Assembly: GCF_025997855.1 (NCBI RefSeq)
Contig: NZ_AP026561.1
Location: 434,001-498,000, forward strand
Origin: Deinococcus aetherius
Lineage (GTDB): Bacteria > Deinococcota > Deinococci > Deinococcales > Deinococcaceae
Direction of reading: 5' to 3'
Length of the DNA: 64,000 nucleotides
The translations under genes were made by a program, and so were the position numbers. The notes under the pieces are model-generated. The model did no database searches, had not been told where the DNA came from, and saw only the letters and a list, made by a program, of their open reading frames with translations. This document shows positions 35,359 through 43,850 of this stretch, piece by piece; positions within the stretch are counted from its first letter, which is position 1; each line of letters starts with the position of its first letter.

Positions 35359-35409
35359 AGTGTACTGTTCATCACTCAGTTATCAAAAGTAAGTTGCAAG
35401 GTGTACACT
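35359..35409. promoter_or_regulatory. possible HxlR operator pair
   Basis: AGTGTAC at 35359-35365 and its complement GTACACT at 35403-35409 (the latter inside the 8-bp palindrome GTGTACAC) frame an AT-rich stretch directly upstream of the HxlR start. The AT-rich centre (TTATCAAAAGTAAGTT) looks like a divergent promoter. The site assignment is inference. Confidence 0.4.
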
Positions 35410-35414
35410 CCACC

Positions 35415-35748
35415 ATGAAAGGTCAGCCCAGGCCACTGGCGCCCGCAGAAGGTCTCCCGCCCGCACCGGGTCAGCCCAGCCCCGGGCCAGGCTTCCAGGA
35501 GGTGGGCACCCCCATCGTGATGCCCGGGTGCGCCGCCCGCCCGGGTGACCTTCTCGCCGCTCTCCTCCTGGGCCCCAGGCCGAGATCACCGGGCCCAGGT
35601 GGGCTCGCCGCACACGAAGGAGCCCCATGCTGATGGTCGAACTCTTCCCGGCGCAGCAACACCGCCCGAACGGCGCTCACCCTGGGCAGGACCACCACGT
35701 CACCCTAGGACCGGGCGACCCCTGCTCTTCCGCGGACAGGACCCGCTG
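35415..35748. other. gap downstream of the HxlR promoter, no convincing gene
   Basis: An ATG at 35415 opens a Pro-rich frame to 35633 (with many Pro-Gly pairs) that resembles no family. HxlR genes usually face their target enzyme, so this could be the decayed target. Nothing else is recognised before the receiver-flavoprotein start at 35749. Confidence 0.35.
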
Positions 35749-37416
35749 ATGGCGACCAAGCCCGTGATTCTGACGGCCGACGACGATCCCCAGGTGTTGC
35801 GGGCGGTGGAGCGGGACCTGCGCGCACACTACGGCCGGGAGTACCGCATCCTGCGGGCCGCCTCCGGGCCCGAGGCGATGGGCGCCCTGCGCGAACTCGC
35901 GGAGCGCGGCACCCCGGTCGCCCTGATCGTGTCCGACCACCGCATGCCCGAGATGGACGGGGTGGAGTTCCTGGGCCAGACGGTGACCCTCTTTCCCGAT
36001 ACCAAGCGGGTGCTGCTCACCGCCTACGCCGATACCGACGCGGCGATCCGGGCGATCAACGTGGCGGGCGTGGACCGCTACCTGCTCAAGCCCTGGGACC
36101 CGCCCGAAGAGCGGCTCTACCCGGTTCTCGACGACCTGCTCGCCGAGTGGCAGGCCTCTTACCGCCCGGCCTTCGAGGGCGTGCGCGTGCTGGGGAGCCG
36201 CTGGTCGCCGCGCGCCTACGAGTTGCGCGAGTTCCTGGCGCGCAACCATGTCCCGTACCTGTGGCTGGACATCGAGGCCCGGGAACGCGACGCCGAGGTG
36301 AGTCGGCTGGCGTCCACGCTGGGTGACCCGCCCCACCTGCCGCTCGTCGTGCTGCCCGACGGCACCCGGCTGGACTCGCCGACCCCCGCCGAGCTGAGTG
36401 GGCACGTGGGCCTCCAGACCCGGGCCGACCGGGACTTCTACGACCTCGTGATCGTCGGCGGCGGTCCGGCGGGCCTGGCGTCGGCGGTGTACGGGGCCTC
36501 GGAGGGCCTGCGGACATTGATCGTCGAGCGCGAGGCGCCGGGCGGGCAGGCGGGGCTGAGTTCGCGGATCGAGAACTACCTCGGCTTCTCGTCGGGCATC
36601 TCGGGCAGCCGCCTGGCCCAGGAGGCGGTCACGCAGGCCAAGCGCTTCGGGGTGGAGATCGTGACCGGGGCGGCGACCGCCCTGCGGGTGGAGGGGCCCT
36701 ACCGGGTGCTGGAGCTCGCGGACGGCTCCTCGGTGAGCAGCCACGCCGTGATCATCGCCACCGGGGTGCAGTGGCGGCAACTCGACGTGCCGGGCCTGGA
36801 GCGCCTCCAGGGAGCGGGCGTCTACTACGGGGCGGGCACGACTGAGGCGCTGGCCGTGAAGGACGAGACCGTGTACATCGTCGGCGGGGCCAACTCGGCG
36901 GGGCAGGCAGCGATGAACTTCGCGCGCTTCGCCCGGGAAGTCGTCATGCTGGTGCGGGGGCCGAGTCTCACCGCCTCCATGTCGCAGTACCTGATCGAAC
37001 AGATCGAGCAGACGCCGGGCATCCGGGTCGAGCTTAACTCTGGCGTCGTGGGCGTGCATGGCGAGGAGCGACTGGAGGCCATCGACGTGTTCTGCTCCTC
37101 GAGCGGTGAGACCCAGACCCTCCCCGCCACCTCGCTGTTCATCTTCATCGGGGCCCAGCCGGGCACCGAATGGCTCTCGGGCGTTCTGGAGCGCGACGGG
37201 CGGGGCTTCATCCTCTCGGGACCGGAGCTGATGAAGGGAGGCAAACGGCCACCGGGCTGGCCCCTGGACCGCGACCCGGGGCTGCTGGAGACCAGCGTGC
37301 CCGGCGTCTTCGTGGTGGGCGACGTGCGGCTGGGCTCGGTGAAGCGGGTGGCCTCCGGGGTGGGCGAGGGCTCGGTGGCGATCTCCTTCGTCCACCAGTA
37401 CCTCGCCAACGTGTGA
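35749..37416 (+). CDS. receiver / glutaredoxin-like / thioredoxin-reductase-like fusion flavoprotein
   Basis: This 555-residue protein has an N-terminal receiver domain (residues ~5-125) with phospho-acceptor Asp63 in LIVSDHRMPEMDG and Lys114 in YLLKPWD. A ~85-residue thioredoxin-fold part (~143-225) follows, where the CxxC of glutaredoxin reads WSPR (SRWSPRAYELREFLARNHVP). A flavin disulfide-reductase-like body completes it, with FAD motif VIVGGGPAGLASA at 237-242 and a second nucleotide site VYIVGGANSAGQ. At the place of the TrxR CxxC the sequence is YYGAGT (360-364), so the disulfide centre is missing. It probably acts as a phosphorylation-controlled flavin sensor or reductase. Coupled to the kinase gene by a 4-bp overlap (GTGA). 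Confidence 0.9.
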   Translation: MATKPVILTADDDPQVLRAVERDLRAHYGREYRILRAASGPEAMGALRELAERGTPVALIVSDHRMPEMDGVEFLGQTVTLFPDTKRVLLTAYADTDAAIRAINVAGVDRYLLKPWDPPEERLYPVLDDLLAEWQASYRPAFEGVRVLGSRWSPRAYELREFLARNHVPYLWLDIEARERDAEVSRLASTLGDPPHLPLVVLPDGTRLDSPTPAELSGHVGLQTRADRDFYDLVIVGGGPAGLASAVYGASEGLRTLIVEREAPGGQAGLSSRIENYLGFSSGISGSRLAQEAVTQAKRFGVEIVTGAATALRVEGPYRVLELADGSSVSSHAVIIATGVQWRQLDVPGLERLQGAGVYYGAGTTEALAVKDETVYIVGGANSAGQAAMNFARFAREVVMLVRGPSLTASMSQYLIEQIEQTPGIRVELNSGVVGVHGEERLEAIDVFCSSSGETQTLPATSLFIFIGAQPGTEWLSGVLERDGRGFILSGPELMKGGKRPPGWPLDRDPGLLETSVPGVFVVGDVRLGSVKRVASGVGEGSVAISFVHQYLANV

Positions 37417-38813
37417 GCGCCGCCGGGCTCGTCGCCGCCCTGCGGCGGGTGAGCGTCCTCGCCGACCTGCCGGAAGAGGACCTCGCCTGGCTCGCCACCC
37501 AGGGTCAGGAGGCGCGGTACACCCAGGGCGAGGTGGTCAACCGGCAGGGCGAGCCCGCCGACATGATGCTGATCTTCCTGGAGGGCGCGGCCGAGGCCCG
37601 GCGCGAGGAGGACGGGCTGCTGGGCACCCGGTACGTCGCCCGCGCGGGGGAGCCGAGCGAGGTCAGCGGCAAGCTGCCGTACTCGCGCCTGACCAGCTTT
37701 CCCTCCACCTCGCGCGCGGTGGAGCCGACGTGGCTCCTGCGCGTGCCGGAACGGGTCTTCCCCGAACTGCTCTCCCGCCTCCCGGTGCTGGGCCAGCGGC
37801 TGGTCGCCGTGATGTCCGACCGCATCCGTGACGCTTCCCAGGGGGACTCGGTGCGTGAACGGCTGCTCGCGCTGGGCCGCCTCTCCGCCGGGCTGGCCCA
37901 CGAACTCAACAACCCCGCCGCAGCGGGAAGGCGGGCCGCCGCGGGCCTGCGCTCGGCGCTGCACGACCTGCGAAGCGCCGGGGAGGAACTGCACGCCCTG
38001 TGTCTGGACCCGGCGGCGCGGGGGGTCCTCACGGCTCTGGAGCGCAGGGTCGCGGGCGATCCCCGGCCGCACCCCACGCTCTCCTCCCTGGAACGGGGGG
38101 ACCGCGAGGACGAATTGGCCGGGTGGCTGGACGGGCGCAGCGTGCCGGGCGCCTGGGACCTCGCTCCCGTGCTGGTCGAGGCCGGGGTGGAGCCCGGGGA
38201 CCTGGACGCGCTGGCCGGCCGGGTGCCAGAGATTGCTCTGACGGCCTCGGTGCGGCACCTGGGCGCCACCCTGGCCGTGGACGCCCTGACGCGCGAGGTG
38301 GAGGACAGCGCCGGGCGCATCTCCGACCTCGTGGGGGCGATCAAGGAACACACCCACCAGGACCGGGCTCCCCGCGCGCCCACCGACGTGCGCCGGGGCC
38401 TGGACAGTACCCTCACCCTGCTCGGGCACAAGTTGCGCCGGGGCGTGCGGGTCGAGCGCGAGGACGACCCGGACCTGCCCCTGATCGAGGCGAACGCGGG
38501 CGAACTCAACCAGGTGTGGACCAACCTGATCGACAACGCGGTCGACGCCATGAACGGGCGGGGCCGCCTGCTCGTGCGGGCCGTGCGTTCGGGGGGGAGC
38601 CTCCTCGTCGAGATCGTGGACGACGGTCCCGGCATTCCCGAGGGCGTCCGCGCCCACATCTTCGAGCCCTTCTTCACCACCAAACCCGTCGGGGTCGGCA
38701 GTGGTCTGGGCCTCGACATCTCCCGCCGGATCGTGCGGGGACACGGCGGCGACCTGAACGTGACCTCCCGGCCCGGCGAGACCCGCTTTCAAGTCCGCCT
38801 GCCCCTGGGTTGA
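37413..38813 (+). CDS. cyclic-nucleotide-binding-domain histidine kinase (kinase 2)
   Basis: This 466-residue soluble kinase starts at GTG 37413, inside the stop of the flavoprotein gene. Layout: cNMP-binding barrel (~12-130, including QGEVVNRQGEPADMMLIFLEG), H box LSAGLAHELNNPAA with His163, a long helical linker, N box QVWTNLIDNAVDAMN, G1 VDDGPGIPE and G2 FFTTKPVGVGSGLGLD. It is clearly a paralogue of kinase 1 at 31786. Its partner is presumably the receiver domain of the preceding flavoprotein; this is inference from coupling. Confidence 0.9.
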   Translation: MSAAGLVAALRRVSVLADLPEEDLAWLATQGQEARYTQGEVVNRQGEPADMMLIFLEGAAEARREEDGLLGTRYVARAGEPSEVSGKLPYSRLTSFPSTSRAVEPTWLLRVPERVFPELLSRLPVLGQRLVAVMSDRIRDASQGDSVRERLLALGRLSAGLAHELNNPAAAGRRAAAGLRSALHDLRSAGEELHALCLDPAARGVLTALERRVAGDPRPHPTLSSLERGDREDELAGWLDGRSVPGAWDLAPVLVEAGVEPGDLDALAGRVPEIALTASVRHLGATLAVDALTREVEDSAGRISDLVGAIKEHTHQDRAPRAPTDVRRGLDSTLTLLGHKLRRGVRVEREDDPDLPLIEANAGELNQVWTNLIDNAVDAMNGRGRLLVRAVRSGGSLLVEIVDDGPGIPEGVRAHIFEPFFTTKPVGVGSGLGLDISRRIVRGHGGDLNVTSRPGETRFQVRLPLG

Positions 38814-38868
38814 GCGGCGGGCCCGGACAGAGCAGGTCAAGACACCAGCCACAGGGGAGGCAGCGGAC

Positions 38869-40500
38869 ATGACGAAGCAGGGGGCAGGACAGGCCGGGGT
38901 GGGGCAACGCTGGACGGCCCCTCAGCGCTGGACGCTCGCGGCGGCGGTGCTGGGCTCGGGCATGGCGTTTATCGACGGCACGGTGGTGAACGTGGCCCTC
39001 AGCGCCCTGCAACGCGACTTCGGGGCCGACGTGGGCTCGGCCCAGTGGGTGATCAACGGCTACACCCTGATGCTGGCGGCCCTGATCCTGACGGGCGGGG
39101 CGCTGGGCGACCTGTACGGGCGGCGCCGAGTCTTCGGGCTGGGCGTACTCATCTTCGCCGCGGCCTCGGGTCTGTGCGGGCTGGCGCCCACGCTGGGGAC
39201 CCTGATCGCCGCCCGGGTGCTTCAGGGGATCGGGGGCGCGCTCCTGATCCCCGGCAGCCTCGCCATGATCGACGCCGTGTTCGGCGACGCATTGCGGGGC
39301 CGGGCCGTCGGGCTGTGGTCGGCGGCGACGAGCGTGGTCACCGTGCTCGGGCCGGTGCTGGGCGGCGTGCTGATCGACCTGGGCTCGTGGCGGTGGGTGT
39401 TCCTGATCAACCTACCGCTCGCGCTGCTGGTGCTGTGGTGCCTGCGCGGCGTGCCCGAAACCCGCGCGGCCGGGGAGGGTGCGCGGCGCCCGGACCTCCC
39501 CGGCGCGGTGCTGGCGACCGCCGGGCTGGGGGCCCTGACCTATGGACTGATTCAGGCGGGTGAGCGTGGGCTGGGTGGGTCTTCCCTGCTCATCGCCGGG
39601 CTGGGCGTGGCCGGGCTCGCCGCCTTCGTGCTGTGGGAGGCGCGCGCCCCCCACCCGATGTTGCCGCTGGGCCTCTTCCGCTCGGCGGGTTTTGCGGGCA
39701 CGAACGCGCTGACCTTCCTGCTGTACGGGGCGCTGGGGGCGGCGCTGTTCTTCCTGCCCCTGAACCTGATCGGAGTTCAGGGGTACTCGGGCACCGCCGC
39801 TGGAACCGCGCTGCTGCCGATGTCGCTGCTGCTGGCGGGGCTGTCCGGGGTGTTCGGCTCGCTCGCCGACCGCACCGGGCCGCGCCCCCTCCTGACCGTG
39901 GGGCCCATTCTGGCGGGGGTGGGGCTGGCCTGGCTGGGGTTCCTGGGCGTGGGCCGCCCCTACCTCACCGGCGTGCTGCCCGGCGTGCTCGTGCTGGGGC
40001 TGGGCATGGCGATCACGGTGGCGCCCCTCACGAGCGCGGTGCTGGGGTCGGTGAGTGCGGACTACGCGGGCACGGCCTCGGGGGTCAACAACGCCGTGTC
40101 GCGGGCGGCGGGGCTGCTCGCCGTGGCGCTGTTCACCCTGCTGATGCTGGGGAGCTTCAGAGGCTCGCTCTCGGCGCAGCTCGCGGGGACCTCGCTGCCG
40201 CTCACCGCCCGGGCACAGATGCTGGGCCAGAGCGGGCGGCTCGCGCAGGTGCCCGTCCCGGACGGCCTGAGTGATGCTCAGGCCGCCGAGGGCCGTCAGG
40301 CGGTGCGCCTCGCCTTCGCGGACGGCTTTCGGCAGGTCTGCCTGTGGTGCGGGATGCTGGCGGCACTGGGCGGGCTGGTCGGGTTCCTCAGCCTGCGGGG
40401 AGCCGGGCGGGGTCGGCAGGGAGGTGGAGCAGGAGAGAACCTCCACGAACCCCGGGGGGAGGAGATCAGGGCAGGACAGGCCGCACCTGGCCGCCGGTGA
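38869..40500 (+). CDS. DHA2-family (EmrB/QacA-type) MFS exporter
   Basis: This 543-residue protein with about 14 membrane segments has motif C-like LGPVLGGVLIDLGSWRWVFL, motif A-like GALGDLYGRRRVFG and the family opening LAAAVLGSGMAFIDGTVVNVALSAL. These drive proton-coupled efflux of drugs or metabolites; the substrate cannot be predicted. ATG at 38869 follows GGGGAGG. It is 55 bp after kinase 2 and in the same direction, so it may be an output of that module. A non-conserved hydrophilic tail follows the last helix. Confidence 0.9.
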   Translation: MTKQGAGQAGVGQRWTAPQRWTLAAAVLGSGMAFIDGTVVNVALSALQRDFGADVGSAQWVINGYTLMLAALILTGGALGDLYGRRRVFGLGVLIFAAASGLCGLAPTLGTLIAARVLQGIGGALLIPGSLAMIDAVFGDALRGRAVGLWSAATSVVTVLGPVLGGVLIDLGSWRWVFLINLPLALLVLWCLRGVPETRAAGEGARRPDLPGAVLATAGLGALTYGLIQAGERGLGGSSLLIAGLGVAGLAAFVLWEARAPHPMLPLGLFRSAGFAGTNALTFLLYGALGAALFFLPLNLIGVQGYSGTAAGTALLPMSLLLAGLSGVFGSLADRTGPRPLLTVGPILAGVGLAWLGFLGVGRPYLTGVLPGVLVLGLGMAITVAPLTSAVLGSVSADYAGTASGVNNAVSRAAGLLAVALFTLLMLGSFRGSLSAQLAGTSLPLTARAQMLGQSGRLAQVPVPDGLSDAQAAEGRQAVRLAFADGFRQVCLWCGMLAALGGLVGFLSLRGAGRGRQGGGAGENLHEPRGEEIRAGQAAPGRR

Positions 40501-40553
40501 ATCCCGCTGTGGTCCCACAGGACGAGACCGTCCCTGGGGAAGGAGAGATCCAG

Positions 40554-40811
40554 ATGACAGACCAAGAGGTTCTCGGGCAGATCGGCGGGCTGGTCGATGA
40601 GGAGCATCGGCTCTGGACGGCAGGGAGCGGACGACCACTGGGTCCCGGGGAGCAAACCCGGCTGGAGGCCATCCATACCGAACTGGACGTTCTGTGGGAC
40701 CTGCTACGTCAACGCCGGGCGCGGAGACGGGCGGGCCAGGACCCGGACGATGCCGAGGAGCGTTCAGCGAACATGGTCGAACAGTACACGGCGACCCCAG
40801 AGCGGGAATAA
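40554..40811 (+). CDS. DUF2630 family small protein
   Basis: This 85-residue protein has the family pattern QIGGLVDEEHRLWTAGSGRP, LEAIHTELDVLWDLLRQRRA and RRRAGQDPDDAEERSANMVE. These short, charged helical proteins are of unknown function and are often found in actinobacteria and Deinococcus near stress genes. ATG at 40554 follows GAAGGAGA. It lies between the MFS and LtrA-family genes. Confidence 0.85.
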   Translation: MTDQEVLGQIGGLVDEEHRLWTAGSGRPLGPGEQTRLEAIHTELDVLWDLLRQRRARRRAGQDPDDAEERSANMVEQYTATPERE

Positions 40812-41090
40812 GTTCCCCACAGGCCAGGATGGACACCCTGCCCGGGGTGCCGCGTGGGCCCGGTCCTGAAGATGCTCCCCGTCCCCCAACGAGCTTTTCC
40901 CCGAGGAAGCGGAGCGTGACCTCTCCGTGGTAGCAGGGCCTTCGGGTCAGCCCCTCCTGCTCGTCCCCGGGATCTGGGTCCTGGTGGGCCCTGGGACAGG
41001 GGAGCCTTCCCCCCGACCCTCCCGCCGGAGACGGTGCGGAGCCCAAGTCCTGCCTGGCACCAGGCCACAGTGACGGAGGATGAATTGAGC

Positions 41091-42320
41091 ATGCGTCGAC
41101 CGCGCACCTTTCTGGGAGCCGTTCCCGAACGACCCGTCCCCGTCCGCGTCGCCGAGCGGGTGCCCAATCCGGCCCGCCACGCCACCTGGCTCGAACTGTT
41201 TTTCGATCTGGTGTTCGTCGTCGCCGTCTCCAGCCTGGGCCGCCTGCTGCTCTCCGACCACAGCCCGGGCGGGGTGCTGGTCTTCCTGGGGCTGTTCGTG
41301 CCGGTGTGGTGGGCCTGGATCGGCATCTCCTACTTCGTGGACCAGTTCGAGCTCCCCGAACTCTGGCTGCGCGGGCTGATGCTCTCGCAACTCGCCCTCG
41401 CCCTCGGGCTGGCCCTGGGTCTGGAGCCCCTGGTCGAGGGCCGGGGAGCCCTGTTCGTGGCCTCCTACCTCGCCATGCGCCTGACCCTCACCGGGCTGTA
41501 TGTCTGGGCCTGGCGCCGCGTCCCCGGGGCGGAGACCCTGAACGCCAAGTACGCGCTCGCCTTCACCCTGGGCACCGGTCTATGGCTCGTCTCGCTGCTC
41601 CTCGACCCACCTGCCCGGTACGTGCTGTGGGGTGCGGCGCTCGCCCTGGAGATCGCGGGCACCGTCTGGGCGTATGTCAGCACCCGGGACTTGCCCCGGC
41701 AGGTCTCCCACATGCCCGAGCGCTTCGGTCTGTTCACCATCATCGTCCTGGGCGAGTCGGTGCTGGCGGTCGCCACCGGGGGCAGCCACATCGAGGGAAC
41801 CGGCGGCTGGGTCGTGGCCCTGTGTGGCGTGCTGCTGGCCTTTTTCGTGTGGTGGCTGTACTTCGACTACGCCGACGAGGAGGTGATCGACCGGGCGATC
41901 CGGGGCGGGCGCCGGGCGCTGTCTTTGAGCTTCGTGTACGGCTACACCCACCTGCCGGTGTTCGCGGGCATCGTGGCAGCGAGCATCGGACTGGAACTCT
42001 TCTTCGAGGAGGTCACGCACGACGGGGTGGGTGCCGGGGCCCGGCTGCTGCTGTGCGGTGGATTGGCGCTGTTCCTGTGCGCCCTGAGCGTCGTGCAGGC
42101 GGCTGCGCCGCGAGGGCTGCCCGGGCCGGTATGGCTCGCGCGGGGGGCGACGGCGGGCCTGATCGCGCTGCTCGGGGTGCTGGGCGGCGGGTGGAGTGCC
42201 GCAGGGCTCCTGGTCGGGGTAACGCTGGCCCTGGGGCTCCTGCTCGTCTTCGAGGCCCGGTTCCGGCCCGCCGGGGTGCAGGAACCGCCGCTGGAGGGGG
42301 ACGGGACCGGCGGGCCGTGA
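41091..42320 (+). CDS. low-temperature-requirement A (LtrA) family membrane protein
   Basis: This ~409-residue protein with about 11 membrane helices has the family N-terminus ATWLELFFDLVFVVAVSSLG, then HMPERFGLFTIIVLGESVLAVATG and WWLYFDYADEE. The function of LtrA proteins is not established beyond a cold-growth phenotype in Listeria. ATG 41091 (after GGAGGA) starts just before the conserved region. Convergent with the cupin gene. Confidence 0.9.
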   Translation: MRRPRTFLGAVPERPVPVRVAERVPNPARHATWLELFFDLVFVVAVSSLGRLLLSDHSPGGVLVFLGLFVPVWWAWIGISYFVDQFELPELWLRGLMLSQLALALGLALGLEPLVEGRGALFVASYLAMRLTLTGLYVWAWRRVPGAETLNAKYALAFTLGTGLWLVSLLLDPPARYVLWGAALALEIAGTVWAYVSTRDLPRQVSHMPERFGLFTIIVLGESVLAVATGGSHIEGTGGWVVALCGVLLAFFVWWLYFDYADEEVIDRAIRGGRRALSLSFVYGYTHLPVFAGIVAASIGLELFFEEVTHDGVGAGARLLLCGGLALFLCALSVVQAAAPRGLPGPVWLARGATAGLIALLGVLGGGWSAAGLLVGVTLALGLLLVFEARFRPAGVQEPPLEGDGTGGP

Positions 42321-42331
42321 CTTCGCGGGGC

Positions 42332-42769
42332 TTAAAGCCGCTCACCGTCGAGGGACCGCTCGAACTCGGCGAACTCGCTGGCGAGCGCGGGGAAGTCCGC
42401 GTGCTCCTCGCTCCACACCAAGTCGCTCCCCCCGCCCTGCACGGCGAGGTGGCAAAACGGGCGCCGGGACAGGGCACCGTGCCAGTGCCACATCCCGGGC
42501 CGGACACGGACGATGTCGCCGGGCGTGACGATCCGGCGCTCCCCGGACGTCACGATGACGCCCAGGCCCGACAGGACGTGCAGCACCTGACCGCTGCGGT
42601 GCACATGCGGCCAGGTCCGAGCCCCCGGCTCGCAGTACACCACCAGCCACGTCCGGCCGGGATCGGCGGGGTCGTCGAACAGCCGTTGCACCCGGATCTC
42701 CCCGACCGTGTTGCCCATGAGGTCGGCGCGTGGCCCGGCGTATTCGTGGGTGGGGTGCTCGATCAACAT
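42332..42769 (-). CDS. cupin-domain protein
   Basis: This 145-residue single-barrel cupin has motif 1 WPHVHRSGQVLHVLSGLGVIVTSG (two His and a Gln/His in metal positions) and motif 2 PGDIVRVRPGMWHWHGA. It resembles the small cupins found beside carboxymuconolactone or quinone enzymes; no activity assigned. ATG at 42769 follows GGAGGAGC. Ends 11 bp from the LtrA-family stop on the opposite strand. Confidence 0.85.
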   Translation of the reverse strand: MLIEHPTHEYAGPRADLMGNTVGEIRVQRLFDDPADPGRTWLVVYCEPGARTWPHVHRSGQVLHVLSGLGVIVTSGERRIVTPGDIVRVRPGMWHWHGALSRRPFCHLAVQGGGSDLVWSEEHADFPALASEFAEFERSLDGERL

Positions 42770-43037
42770 GGATGCTCCTCCGGGTGAAGGGGAAACGCGG
42801 CGCTGAGCTGCCACACTTCACGCGCCCCGCTTCCCTGCGTGGGACGCCACGTCGAGAACGCCCAACCCGTCCGCGACGAGGGTCGGTCCGGTCGGGGGCA
42901 GGCAGGTGAGGGCCAGCACGCGCACCGTCGGGGGGCGGGCGACCAAAGTGTCCGGGGCGAGGCGCGTCACCACCGCGACGGTCACCCTGCGCTCACGGCG
43001 GTGATCACGCCGCCGCACGTCCCCGGAAGGGCGCCCG

Positions 43038-43778
43038 TCACGGCGTTCCCTCCGGGGGGCCCCGGAGCCGGGTGATGCTCAGCGCCGCCCCGAGGATGAG
43101 CGCGGCCCCCAGCGCCCGGGCGGGGGACAGGCCCTCGCCGAGAAAGAGCACCCCGCCCGCCACGCCGAACACGGGGCCGAGGGTCAGGAAAAAGGACGCC
43201 ACGCTCGCGCTCACGCCGCGCAGCGCGATGAGAAACAGCCACAACGTCACGCCGTACTGGGTCACGCCCGACAGGGCGGCCAGGAGCCACACGCCCGCGC
43301 CGACCCTCGGCACCGTCTCGCCTCCCGCCAGGACCAGCCACAGGGCCACGCCCGCGACCAGCCCGGCCGACTGCTGCCACGCGGTGAGCAGCAGGGGCGG
43401 GCAGCGGATGGCGGCGCGGCGCCCCAGCACGTCGTACAGGGCGTAGATCAGGGTGGACACGAGGACGAGCCCGACCCCGAGGACGCTCGCGTCCCCCCGC
43501 CCACCCCGCCCCTCGGCGAGCGCGACGAACACCACGCCTGCAAAGGCGACGCCAGCCAGCCCCAGCAGCCGCGCGCCGGGTCGCTCGCGCAGTTGCAGCG
43601 GCCCCACGAGCTCTTTCTGAACCTGGGAGGGGCTGGGGCCGAAGTACGTGACGGGCACATCCGCGCCGATGGAGGCCGGCGCGGGCCGCACGTCGTCGCC
43701 CCCTCCGCTTTCCTGAGCCGAGGCGAGGCTGAGGGCGGTGCAACCGAGCAGGGCGGACAGCAGGGCTCGTGAGTTCAT
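43038..43778 (-). pseudogene. chimeric frame: signal-peptide protein start fused to the C-terminal part of an EamA exporter
   Basis: This 246-codon frame has two unlike parts. Residues 1 to ~62 are a signal peptide (MNSRALLSALLGCTALSLASAQE) plus DVPVTYFGPSPSQVQKELVG, which I recall as the start of small secreted Deinococcus proteins. From ~65 on it is the later part of a DMT/EamA transporter (LLGLAGVAFAGVVFVALAEG, LGVGLVLVSTLIYALYDVLG, SASVASFFLTLGPVFGVAGG, FLGEGLSPARALGAALILGA) lacking the first four or so helices. This looks like an in-frame deletion fusion of two genes. A functional chimera is unlikely but not excluded, since the frame is intact. Confidence 0.7.
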
Positions 43779-43850
43779 GGTGACTCCTGGGGTGGGGCGC
43801 CGGGCGCCGGGAGGGGAAACGGACGAACGCCGGGCGAAACGAAGGGGTGT

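Noticed and set aside
42818..43018. A 66-codon minus-strand frame between the cupin and chimeric EamA genes
   Set aside because: No family, no ribosome site and no conserved pattern; probably chance in GC-rich DNA.
10249..43778. Idea that the EamA front half (10249-10632) and back half (43038-43778) are pieces of one gene
   Set aside because: Both pieces include the residues around the first-repeat end (QERL and RERP), so they overlap rather than join. They are more likely two different transporters.
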